DNA of 5,409 bases from positions 1-5,409 of the forward strand of contig JANOPZ010000075.1 in the NCBI GenBank assembly GCA_031422195.1, in the 5' to 3' direction. A program made the translations under genes and the position numbers. Shown one piece after another: positions 1-5,222 of the stretch (positions are counted from its first letter, which is position 1; the number at the start of each line of letters is the position of its first letter). The DNA comes from JALOTE01 sp031422195. Lineage in GTDB: Bacteria > Pseudomonadota > Alphaproteobacteria > Rhizobiales > Rhizobiaceae. The notes under the pieces were generated by a model that saw only the letters and a list, made by a program, of their open reading frames with translations, was not told the DNA's origin and made no database searches.

Positions 1-630
1 CAAGATAGTATTTTTATCACAGCGATCAATTGACCAACGAGCGGCATCATTTATGTTAATTGGGTTTGGAATCGCCTTACACCATTTTGCTTTTGGCGCA
101 TATGTCCGTGTAACATCACTTAACAAATGAGAGGAAGGGGCCGTAATTGCTACTGAATTTTGAATGGCACGATATTCACTTAATTTACGATTTTTTGACT
201 TTTTCTCTTCAATCCCGCTCTCTTTTTCACAAGATCCTAAATAATGTGGTCCGTGTAATCTTGTAATAACGGGCACAGACAATAAGCTTTGTAATATATT
301 CGACCAACCAAAACTCTCTTCAATTTCTAAAATATCAATCTCAAGCTTCTCCACCATTTCGTTTATTGCATATGCCAAATTTATTCCTATTCCGGCATTG
401 CTGCCGGGATAAATTCGATCAGTAAAACGCGAAATGATTCGACGGTGTAACGGCGCTACTGATTTCATTTCGAGCACCGCTCCGGTACTCAAAAATAGGT
501 TACTGCTCGTGAAAATAGTTACATTGTGTCCCGCATTGAGAAAATATTTCTGCATCTGAGAAACGTAAGTAACTATTCCATTGGCGGATTTTTCGGGGGG
601 CCAACTCGGTGAATAAAATCCAACATGCAT
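1..630 (-). CDS. Glycosyltransferase, GT-B fold (family 4 type), N-terminal part, cut by window edge
   Basis: The frame is open from an ATG at 628-630 to the window edge, giving 210 residues with no stop. Residues 1-41 have the usual start of a GT-B glycosyltransferase: a first strand (MHVGFYSPSWPP), a glycine-containing GIVTYVSQM helix, then NAGHNVTIFTS. Residues 98-110 (EIDILEIEESFGW) and 120-130 (PVITRLHGPHY) match the strand and acceptor-side loop of these enzymes. Residues 160-193 (VAITAPSSHL, then AIPNPIN) match the hinge before the nucleotide-sugar-binding half, which lies outside the window. Such enzymes transfer a sugar from an activated donor to glycans or lipids at the cytoplasmic membrane; the substrate cannot be read here. 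A good Shine-Dalgarno AAGGAA (638-643) sits 7 nt before the ATG and supports this start. The DNA is AT-richer than the genes to its right, as is common in polysaccharide loci. Confidence 0.85.
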   Translation of the reverse strand, partial: MHVGFYSPSWPPEKSANGIVTYVSQMQKYFLNAGHNVTIFTSSNLFLSTGAVLEMKSVAPLHRRIISRFTDRIYPGSNAGIGINLAYAINEMVEKLEIDILEIEESFGWSNILQSLLSVPVITRLHGPHYLGSCEKESGIEEKKSKNRKLSEYRAIQNSVAITAPSSHLLSDVTRTYAPKAKWCKAIPNPININDAARWSIDRCDKNTIL

Positions 631-729
631 CCAAAATTTCCTTATAAATTGATTTGGGTACTACCTAAAATTACGGAAAATTTCGGTGGCAGTCCACTTA
701 GTTCACCTTCTTTTGCGACCTTTGCCTTG

Positions 730-858
730 CTACTGCGCCCGCTTAGCCAGGTCTGCGCTTTGCAAGTCGTCTTCCTGCGTCAAAACAAACAGAATGACCT
801 GGTGCGCGGTGACGATATCTTCCTCAGATTTCAAAAGACCATCTACGACACGAAACAG
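730..858 (-). pseudogene. Remnant of a second marR gene
   Basis: This minus-strand piece encodes 41 residues (LFRVVDGLLK to ADLAKRA) that match residues 18-58 of the intact MarR at 1858-2313 at 34 of 41 positions. It keeps the helices before the winged helix and stops, after one extra residue (Q), at a TAG at 730-732, just where the recognition helix (GMSRSRL in the intact copy) should begin. The DNA at 731-743 equals a 13-nt string near the 3' end of intact marR (1875-1887). This suggests the copy lost its middle by recombination between GC-rich short matches and kept scraps of both ends. The normal N-terminus is also gone, and the frame runs into unrelated sequence upstream. Without the DNA-binding half it cannot act as a repressor. 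Confidence 0.8.
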
Positions 859-971
859 CGCGCGACAACGATCCAGCCGAGCATCCCCACCATCCCGGCA
901 ACACCCACGCCCGTCGACACCGCGGAAACGGGACGCGGAGGCTTTGGTTGTGCGGTGTCGGTCATATTCAC
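843..971 (-). CDS. Small chimeric reading frame with a strong ribosome binding site
   Basis: A GTG at 971 (or ATG at 965) opens a 42-residue frame starting VNMTDTAQPKPPRPVSA, then a hydrophobic stretch (GVGVAGMVGMLGWIVVA, residues 21-37) that could cross the membrane once. It stops at TAG 843-845, inside the marR remnant but in another frame. A Shine-Dalgarno AAGGAG (977-982) lies 5 nt before the GTG. The GTG overlaps the TGA (968-970) of a preceding 17-codon open stretch ending NPGKETA, which looks like the tail of an upstream gene in an old operon. The simplest reading is the true 5' end of a lost membrane-protein gene fused by deletion to marR debris. I do not recognise the family. It may or may not still be translated. 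Confidence 0.35.
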   Translation of the reverse strand: MNMTDTAQPKPPRPVSAVSTGVGVAGMVGMLGWIVVARCFVS

Positions 972-1075
972 GCGGTCTCCTTACCGGGATTTGGTAAGTA
1001 TATCGTGAAAGTGCTGGAAATCTATGCCGTGGCTGTGTTGGACCGTTTTGGCGATCCTGAGGAAACCAAAATAGG

Positions 1076-1462
1076 CTATCCGTTTTCCCGTTTGCCAAAA
1101 ACGCGATACGCGACGCTGAGGCAGGCAATCATGACTGCTTCGGCAATCATAGGCGGCAAAGTGGTCGGCGCCGTACCATCAAGTGCAATGCTGACGAACC
1201 GTCCGAAAAGTGCCACGGAGAGCAACATCAACGGAACCAGCAGCGGCTTTGGATCCATGCGCCAAGCGCCGATCAGCGCGAAAATAGCGCCGGTCAGAAA
1301 GAAGGCCGGAAAATCGGCGCGCATCGTGGCCATCCCCTGAACCCCAAGCGGAGACAGCGCAAAATCAGTCGCCATTTTGGCGGGGTTGAAGAGGAAACTA
1401 AGTCCGACAAAAATATTGAACAGACCAACAAGCCCGATCAGGATGCGCATTGTGAATTTCAT
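1076..1462 (-). CDS. DUF4345 family small integral membrane protein
   Basis: The protein has 128 residues. The family call rests on MRILIGLVGLFNIFVGLSF followed by FNPAKMATDFALSPLG, the conserved MRADF (47-51), the GAWRMD turn after helix 2, and the ALFGRFVSIALDG segment (84-96) followed by TTLPPMIAEAV. Four membrane helices fit at about 5-25, 51-67, 74-94 and 104-122. No reaction is known for the family. The ATG at 1462 is chosen because GGGGA (1471-1475) lies 8 nt upstream; a TTG five codons earlier overlaps that site and is less likely. The region ahead of the gene carries three spaced half-sites with a TTGACA hexamer, so it is probably regulated at its own promoter. It is intact although the marR-like gene downstream is broken. 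In sequence it is not obviously related to the other small membrane protein at 2411-2878. Confidence 0.8.
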   Translation of the reverse strand: MKFTMRILIGLVGLFNIFVGLSFLFNPAKMATDFALSPLGVQGMATMRADFPAFFLTGAIFALIGAWRMDPKPLLVPLMLLSVALFGRFVSIALDGTAPTTLPPMIAEAVMIACLSVAYRVFGKRENG

Positions 1463-1507
1463 ATCGACCGTCCCCAATATATGCCGTCACGCGACATATG
1501 GCCTATG

Positions 1508-1545
1508 ATTTGACACAAATAATGTCAAATGACCCAGATTTGACG
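1508..1545. promoter_or_regulatory. Three alternating half-sites at 15-bp pitch upstream of the DUF4345 gene
   Basis: ATTTGACA (1508-1515) and TGTCAAAT (1523-1530) form a perfect 8-bp inverted repeat with a 7-nt spacer. A further ATTTGACG (1538-1545), also 7 nt away, makes a second inverted pair with the middle arm at 7 of 8 positions. On the minus strand the middle arm contains TTGACA (1523-1528), a full -35 consensus pointing at the DUF4345 gene 61 nt away. A convincing -10 is not visible; TAGGCC lies at the 17-bp position. A dimeric repressor binding one or two overlapping operators over the -35 would fit. The regulator is unknown: the palindromes next to marR have a different sequence. 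Confidence 0.5.
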
Positions 1546-1570
1546 ACATTAAGCAGCGCAAGAGCAACGG

Positions 1571-1713
1571 AAAACTAAGCTTTTTTGCCCTTAGCTTCGC
1601 AAACTTCGCAGGGTGGGCGTCTCCACTGGGAAGTTAAGCGGTTGGCGCGCGTTAGTGCGCCAAGGTTGCATGTTCGCCGGATGGCATCGCGGACTATTCA
1701 AAATGAGAAAGAG
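1571..1713. repeat. Dispersed repeat, copy 1
   Basis: This 143-bp stretch aligns along its whole length with 2987-3123 in the same orientation. The ends are almost identical (AAAACTAAGCTT at the start; GGACTATTCAAAATGAGAAA near the end) and the middle is more diverged. Shared inner blocks include TTAGCTTCGCAAA and TTCGCCGGATG. This copy carries an internal hairpin at 1643-1664 (TTGGCGC with GCGCCAA, tip GTTA) that copy 2 lacks. Neither strand holds a convincing gene: reading frames across it differ between copies because of one-base and larger indels. It looks like a non-coding interspersed repeat. Confidence 0.75.
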
Positions 1714-1748
1714 CCGCCAAATTTCCCACGGCAAATCCTACATTACAA

Positions 1749-1792
1749 GTGCGGAAAAAACAGCTTGAGGCGTGAATGAGTCTTTCCCGCAC
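1749..1792 (-). terminator. Imperfect hairpin downstream of marR
   Basis: GTGCGGAAAAAAC (1749-1761) and GTCTTTCCCGCAC (1780-1792) pair at 11 of 13 positions around an 18-nt loop. The structure lies about 65 nt beyond the marR stop on the minus strand. The loop is long and no run of U follows, so a factor-independent terminator is only possible, not clear. Confidence 0.25.
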
Positions 1793-1857
1793 GCGCGGTG
1801 CTGAAAACAGTGCGCAATTGATGATCACTGTGCCGCCAAAATTTCAGACACCGATGA

Positions 1858-2313
1858 TTATAGGTGATCTTTCTTACTGCGCCCGCTGATCGACTTTGCC
1901 GTGTTCGATACATGGTGCAAAAATGCCGTAATCGTTTCGCGTTCCTGCGCATCAAAAGGATCAAGCAGGTCAGCATTTAAGTCTCGCGTCAGCGCCGCGG
2001 TGCGCGTGATAATATCAGCGCCGTCTGGCGTGATGAAAACCCTTTGCACGCGGCCATCCTCAACCCCTTGTTCGCGGCGGACGAGGCCTTTGGTTGCTAA
2101 CGTATCCAGCAGACCGGTCAGACGCGAACGCGACATGCCTGCGCGCTTTGCCACATCGGCACACTGCAAGCCGTCTTCTTGCGTCAGAACAAACAGAATG
2201 ACTTGATGCGCAGTGACGATGCCTTCCTGTGTTTTCAAAAGGCCGTCGACGGCGCGAAACAGCCCGCTATTGGCCTGTTGCAGCATGTGAAAGATACGGG
2301 GCGGTTTTGTCAT
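1858..2313 (-). CDS. MarR family transcriptional regulator
   Basis: The protein has 151 residues, normal length for MarR. Residues 1-45 form the N-terminal dimerisation helices (MLQQANSGLFRAVDGLL, then IVTAHQVILFVLTQ). The winged helix-turn-helix follows: CADVAKRAGMSRSRLTGLLD (51-70) is the helix-turn-helix with recognition residues in GMSRSRL, LATKGLVRR leads into the wing, and the wing carries the family's D-x-R signature (VEDGRVQRVFITPDG, 84-98). The C-terminal helices (106-145) complete the dimer interface. MarR proteins are cytoplasmic dimers that repress until a small ligand or oxidant releases them; the ligand cannot be read here. The ATG at 2313 lies only 9 nt from a palindrome that is a likely operator, so self-repression is expected. 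The gene is divergent from the membrane protein at 2411. A broken second copy lies at 730-858. Confidence 0.9.
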   Translation of the reverse strand: MTKPPRIFHMLQQANSGLFRAVDGLLKTQEGIVTAHQVILFVLTQEDGLQCADVAKRAGMSRSRLTGLLDTLATKGLVRREQGVEDGRVQRVFITPDGADIITRTAALTRDLNADLLDPFDAQERETITAFLHHVSNTAKSISGRSKKDHL

Positions 2314-2321
2314 TGCAATTG

Positions 2322-2335
2322 GTTCAACCTTGAAC
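2322..2335. promoter_or_regulatory. Likely MarR operator 1
   Basis: GTTCAACCTTGAAC is a 14-bp inverted repeat, symmetric except for the central CC. It sits in the spacer of the predicted plus-strand promoter and starts 9 nt upstream of the marR ATG, where it would also cover the ribosome-binding region of marR. A second site with the same TTCAA-N2-TTGAA core lies 20 bp away. MarR dimers usually bind such palindromes in their own divergent promoter. Confidence 0.65.
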
Positions 2336-2342
2336 TATATAT

Positions 2343-2354
2343 TTCAACATTGAA
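2343..2354. promoter_or_regulatory. Likely MarR operator 2
   Basis: TTCAACATTGAA repeats the core of operator 1 exactly 20 bp downstream, about two helical turns, so two dimers would lie on nearly the same face of the DNA. It lies in the spacer of the predicted minus-strand (marR) promoter and at the expected start point of the plus-strand transcript. Confidence 0.6.
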
Positions 2355-2410
2355 CTTTATCTAAAGCACACATTTGCCAATGGCAATATTGTGCCGCTCA
2401 AAACACAGAG

Positions 2411-2878
2411 ATGAAAGCACCTCCAATGATCGCAAACACCGCCTACATCATCGCCCTGATTGCCAGTGCCCTCTGGTTTACAGCCGCGTTCCGCTATTTC
2501 GGGTTTCAGCAATTCGCCGCAGCCAAAGTGCTGGTTCCAGCATCAGCACGGTCATCGCCGCTGTTTCCAACCATGGCGGCTGCCATCCGGTTTCTAGGGG
2601 GAATGAACGGCGCATTGGCGCTGATGTCGGTCATTTTGCTCTTGTGCGCTGTCACAGGCAGTCCGGCATTTGCTGACCCAATTGAGCGCGGGTTGATCTT
2701 GTGCATTTTGGCTGCCGCGCATTTTTCTCAGTTTATCTTCAACGTCCCCGTGTTGAATGCCGGTGAACGCCAAGGCGAATCCTATTGGAACGTCCGTTCT
2801 GGCCCGATGCTGTTTATCTTCGTCATGGACGGGGCGCAGGCCATCATCAATCTTGGGGCGGCCATCATGCAGTTTTAA
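2411..2878 (+). CDS. Four-helix integral membrane protein, unknown function, divergent from marR
   Basis: The protein has 155 residues and I do not recognise the family. Hydrophobic segments at about 8-27, 55-80, 93-112 and 130-151 predict four membrane helices. Between them lie short charged or polar loops, notably VLNAGERQGESYWNVRSGPM (114-133), which with WFTAAFRYFGFQQF (22-35) looks like the conserved part. The ATG at 2411 gives the full first helix; only a weak purine run (ACAGAG) stands before it, and an ATG at codon 6 is a possible alternative. The gene shares a control region with marR and is the obvious target of that regulator, as is common for MarR-controlled membrane proteins and transporters. 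Its size and helix count resemble the DUF4345 protein at 1076-1462, but I see no clear sequence relation. Confidence 0.75.
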   Translation: MKAPPMIANTAYIIALIASALWFTAAFRYFGFQQFAAAKVLVPASARSSPLFPTMAAAIRFLGGMNGALALMSVILLLCAVTGSPAFADPIERGLILCILAAAHFSQFIFNVPVLNAGERQGESYWNVRSGPMLFIFVMDGAQAIINLGAAIMQF

Positions 2879-2914
2879 TGGAACTGAAATTCTAAACAAA
2901 TCTGATAGAAATCC

Positions 2915-2927
2915 TTGGAGCGGGTGA
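2915..2927. repeat. 13-bp copy of the tRNA-Gly 3' end, candidate attachment-site remnant
   Basis: TTGGAGCGGGTGA is identical to 5222-5234, in the same orientation. On the minus strand it reads as the last part of the tRNA-Gly acceptor plus CCA (TCACCCGCTCCA). The match ends beyond these 13 bp, and no T-loop or anticodon arm is present, so this is not a tRNA. Its place just beyond the membrane protein gene and just before the repeat and element cluster suggests the distal attachment site of an island spanning about 2928-5221. Confidence 0.5.
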
Positions 2928-2986
2928 GATGAAAGCACACGAGACGCCTCTCGGCCAATTGCGATGTCAGCAAGGACCACAAGCGC

Positions 2987-3123
2987 AAAACTAAGCTTCT
3001 TTCACCGTTAGCTTCGCAAAATTCACAGAGTGGCATATTCGACTGTGAAGTGAAGCGGTGACCAATGAGTGGCAATTGTATATTCGCCGGATGATATTGC
3101 GGACTATTCAAAATGAGAAAGAG
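2987..3123. repeat. Dispersed repeat, copy 2
   Basis: This 137-bp stretch is the partner of 1571-1713. It has the same conserved ends and inner blocks, with a diverged and slightly shorter middle that lacks the GC hairpin. It lies inside the putative tRNA-bounded island, whereas copy 1 lies outside, and it abuts the inverted-repeat element that begins at 3127. The direct orientation of the two copies means recombination between them would delete marR and the membrane protein gene. Confidence 0.75.
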
Positions 3124-3126
3124 GAG

Positions 3127-3256
3127 GAATTCTGGGGACACTATACTAATTAGCTCTGTCCGGATCCAACAATGGCAGATTGCGGGGGTGTAGGAAAGGG
3201 TTGTGTTGACCGCTGTGCGATCATGGAAGGAATTAAGTATAGTGTCCCCGGAATTC
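3127..3256. mobile_element. 130-bp element with 21-bp inverted ends, REP/MITE type
   Basis: The arms 3127-3147 and 3236-3256 are inverted copies matching at 20 of 21 positions, with the core GGGGACACTATACT. The arms continue imperfectly inward (TAATTA against AATTAA). The roughly 88-bp centre has no gene. From memory, ends with this GGGGACACTATACTTAATT core accompany REP-associated (Y1/HUH, TnpA_REP) transposase genes in Proteobacteria, so a non-autonomous element or the collapsed remnant of such a unit is likely. The right end lies directly at the break of a cupin gene. No clear target duplication is visible. Confidence 0.65.
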
Positions 3257-3394
3257 TGTGTCGTTGCGATGCCATTTATAGGGTTGGTCAGTCCAGTGTA
3301 GGCGCACAGTTGCGCCATCTATCTCGGCCAAGTCGCGAGCACCCCAAGCGCGATCTGCTCTATATGTCGCGGCATCTTTCACAATTTCAGGCAT
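3233..3394 (-). pseudogene. Cupin gene, 5' fragment cut off by the inverted-repeat element
   Basis: An ATG at 3392-3394 with a strong Shine-Dalgarno AGGAGA (3400-3405, 5 nt spacing) opens a frame of 53 residues starting MPEIVKDAATYRADRAWGAR. Residues 29-45 (TVRLHWTDQPYKWHRND) match the start of a small cupin domain, where the conserved pattern continues with glutamates and a second histidine for metal binding. Here the frame instead enters the element at codon 47 (TEFRGHYT) and stops in its inverted repeat. About half or more of a typical protein of roughly 110 residues is missing. The lost 3' half is not found on the other side of the element, so a deletion came with or after the insertion. 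An in-frame TAG directly upstream confirms the start. The product is almost certainly non-functional. Confidence 0.7.
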
Positions 3395-3609
3395 CGACCT
3401 CTCCTACGGCGGTTCTCCTAACTACAACATTGCCTGACCTCAATCGATAAGATTGCTGCAGTACGTTCACCAAAATACAGTGCCTGAAAGCGGACATTAT
3501 TTGGCGGTATTTGAACTCGTCACCGTCTGCGTAACTCCAAAGTTTCCAATGTTAGAGAGCGGTAGTTTGACTCCTGTTCTAATTTATTGCACGCACAACA
3601 TACTATAGT

Positions 3610-3615
3610 GGGGAG
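3610..3615 (+). promoter_or_regulatory. Ribosome binding site that fixes a TTG start
   Basis: GGGGAG stands 7 nt before the TTG at 3623. It decides between that codon and two earlier possible starts in the same frame (TTG 3587, GTG 3608), neither of which has a site at proper distance. Confidence 0.6.
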
Positions 3616-3622
3616 CAGAAAA

Positions 3623-4294
3623 TTGGCCGAAAACAACTACCCGCAGTTGCCGACAACCGTCTGGCGAGGCGTGCGAGAGATGTTACGCAAGTCGCCTAAG
3701 CGTAAATTAGATGAAAAAATATTGGCTGTTGAACTGAATGTTCAGCAAACCGCAGCAAAAGCGTATCAAAATCAACTCGTATCTCTTGGTTTATTAAACG
3801 ACGACGGAACCCCAACTGCACTTGCAGATAGATGGCGGCAAGATGATCCGGCAGAAGCTATAAATGAAATATTGAGTGGCTCCTATCCGCAGGCACTATT
3901 AGATTTAGCTCCTATAGGAGATTTGGACAGACCTAAAATTGTGAGTTGGTTCATGAGCGAGGGCTTGGGAACAGGGACAGCGGGGAATAAGGCAGCCACA
4001 TACATAATGATTGCTCAATCGGCGTCTGGCGAAGAGGCCCCTGCAAAGGCTAAAGGCTCAGCTCGATCGCAGCCACCAGCAAAGCCGACAGAACGAAAAC
4101 GAGCCGAGACACGCACGAGCGAATCAAAGACCAAAGCCGATGACGGTCCAGCGGAAAAGCGTGGAGAAAAGGCGCGCCAAGCCAAGCCAGATTTGAATAT
4201 CAATATACAGATTCACATCAGTGCTGACGCCTCGTCGGAACAAATTGAATCGATCTTTTCGTCAATGAAGCGCTACTTTGATGAACCTGATTGA
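3623..4294 (+). CDS. DUF5343 family protein, first gene of a two-gene module
   Basis: From the TTG at 3623 the protein has 223 residues. Residues 1-135 match DUF5343: YPQLPTTVWRGVREML (6-21), a winged-helix-like unit (KILAVELNVQQTAAKAYQNQ, then LVSLGLLNDDGTPTALADRWR, 52-72), and a helical part with YPQALLDLAP and a glycine-rich GLGTGTAGNKA turn (114-124). Residues 136-188 are a charged, low-complexity linker rich in K, R, A and E. Residues 191-219 (LNINIQIHISADASSEQIE, then IFSSMKRYF) form a short beta-alpha tail that recurs at the end of proteins of this family. The function is unestablished; the N-terminal fold would suit nucleic-acid binding or antitoxin-like partner binding. The stop codon lies inside the next gene (14-nt overlap), so the two are translated together. 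No strong promoter is visible in 3395-3609; a TTGACT at 3567-3572 has no good -10. Confidence 0.8.
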   Translation: MAENNYPQLPTTVWRGVREMLRKSPKRKLDEKILAVELNVQQTAAKAYQNQLVSLGLLNDDGTPTALADRWRQDDPAEAINEILSGSYPQALLDLAPIGDLDRPKIVSWFMSEGLGTGTAGNKAATYIMIAQSASGEEAPAKAKGSARSQPPAKPTERKRAETRTSESKTKADDGPAEKRGEKARQAKPDLNINIQIHISADASSEQIESIFSSMKRYFDEPD

Positions 4295-4817
4295 TCGAAT
4301 AAGAGGGTTTCAACAACGAGTTAGAGAAGTTGGGTTTGGTATGAGCACATTGGCGCTTCCTGCTCCAAAGTTACTTTTACTCCCTTCCTCACAGGACGAG
4401 AGTTCTAAAGAAGAAATTTTGTTTTCGCATCTTGTTACTGAACTAGAGATAAATAGCGTGTCACGTGATTTATTTGAATCTGGATTTTATAATCTAGCTG
4501 TTTTTGAAGCTTTTAAGGCACTGAATAAATTCATTCAAGAAAAGTCATGTAGGCATGATTTATCTGATAGAAAACTCATGCAACAAGTATTTAGCGAGAA
4601 CGCTCCGAGTCTTTTTTGGTCGGACCGGAAGAACATTTCCGAGAAAGACGAACAAAAGGGTTATATGCTCATTTATGAAGGTAGCTTTGCCGGTATCCGT
4701 AATCCATGCGGACATGAAACTGATTGGATCGATGACCATCAAACGGCTTTGGACGCAATTTTAATTGCCCAACACTTATTGAGAAAAGCAAAAGCCGCTA
4801 AACTTTCTTCTCAATAA
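4281..4817 (+). CDS. TIGR02391/Ymh family protein with RNxxxH motif (HEPN-like)
   Basis: The protein has 178 residues from the ATG at 4281, which overlaps the DUF5343 gene by 14 nt. The Ymh signature is clear: LFESGFYNLAVFEAFKALNK (64-83), LMQQVF (99-104), a short charged insert, then EGSFAGIRNPCGHE (133-146) and a final helix (TALDAILIAQHLLRKA, 155-170). R140-N141-x3-H145 has the spacing and the polar residue after R seen in HEPN-domain ribonucleases, where R and H are catalytic. That Ymh proteins share this chemistry is inference. The first 45 residues are poorly conserved, and an ATG at 4341 is an alternative start. The gene is visibly AT-rich compared with marR and DUF4345, consistent with transfer. 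With its partner it could form a defence or toxin-antitoxin-like pair. It has no close terminator. Confidence 0.8.
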   Translation: MNLIDRIRGFQQRVREVGFGMSTLALPAPKLLLLPSSQDESSKEEILFSHLVTELEINSVSRDLFESGFYNLAVFEAFKALNKFIQEKSCRHDLSDRKLMQQVFSENAPSLFWSDRKNISEKDEQKGYMLIYEGSFAGIRNPCGHETDWIDDHQTALDAILIAQHLLRKAKAAKLSSQ

Positions 4818-5222
4818 CAAATCCTGAATATCAATTGGGAGATACAATGCCAATGTTGTTGGCTGGCAGTTTGGCTTAATTTTCTAACAAAACCCGCCCG
4901 TCAGCTCCCCCCAACTTTCCAGCCATTGCCGAGGCCAGAGCTTTGCGTAGGTTTTAACCAAGACCAAGCCCGCGATGCGATGACCGGCCAATACTTGGGC
5001 TGCTGTGTGCAATCGGCGGATTTAATGGCGGAAACCACCGAGCAATCTATCACCATGCCGGAGGCTTAGCCGTCTACATCGGTTATCGTGCTAGAAAAAC
5101 GGTGAATTTTTGTACCACCTACCGGTGGCAACGCCCAAAGTTTTTCTACACCAAATCCTACACAGGCAAAAATGCTGTGTCTTTATCTATTTATATCAAT
5201 AGATTATTCAAATCCGAAGATT
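4818..5222. other. Gene-free stretch with decayed reading frames and inverted repeats
   Basis: No intact gene is seen. On the minus strand 4884-5012 reads for 42 codons from a TTG (LHTAAQVLAGHRIAGL at the start, WLESWGELTGGFC at the end), stops at TAG, and has a TAA just upstream. On the plus strand a start-less open frame runs to TAG 5066-5068. One of these is probably debris of a real gene, but I recognise neither. Further right are a 9-bp perfect inverted repeat (TAGAAAAAC 5092-5100, GTTTTTCTA 5140-5148) around a smaller hairpin (CCACC 5115-5119, GGTGG 5124-5128), and an ACACAG/CTGTGT hairpin (5160-5180). These sit next to the tRNA fragment, where recombinase arm sites would be expected if this is an island end. 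Confidence 0.4.

Larger units (their letters stand above)
2313..2364. promoter_or_regulatory. Overlapping divergent promoters sharing one TATATA
   Basis: Plus strand: -35 TTGCAA (2313-2318), 17-bp spacer, -10 TATATA (2336-2341), towards the membrane protein. Minus strand: -35 TTAGAT (2359-2364), 17-bp spacer, and the same self-complementary TATATA as -10, towards marR. Both -35 boxes are imperfect, so the assignment is a prediction. The geometry is notable: each spacer contains exactly one of the two palindromes. Confidence 0.5.

Noticed and set aside
625..1008. Plus-strand 127-residue open frame overlapping the glycosyltransferase start
   Set aside because: It begins at the palindromic ATGCAT that is the glycosyltransferase start on the other strand and then runs antisense to the marR remnant.
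948..1340. Plus-strand 130-residue open frame opposite the DUF4345 gene
   Set aside because: Its right part is antisense to the well-supported DUF4345 gene and its left part crosses the decayed zone; no ribosome binding site.
1643..1664. GTTA-tipped hairpin in repeat copy 1 as an integron attC site
   Set aside because: The paired core sites expected of attC are not present, and copy 2 lacks the hairpin altogether.
1585..1779. Plus-strand 64-residue frame
   Set aside because: It lies almost wholly in the dispersed repeat and is not kept in the second copy.
2594..2980. Minus-strand 128-residue frame
   Set aside because: Antisense shadow of the membrane protein at 2411-2878.
2875..3318. Minus-strand 147-residue frame
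   Set aside because: It reads through the cupin fragment out of frame, the inverted-repeat element and the dispersed repeat; composition and lack of a start site argue against a gene.
3172..3450. Plus-strand 92-residue frame
   Set aside because: It is antisense to the cupin fragment and starts inside the element.
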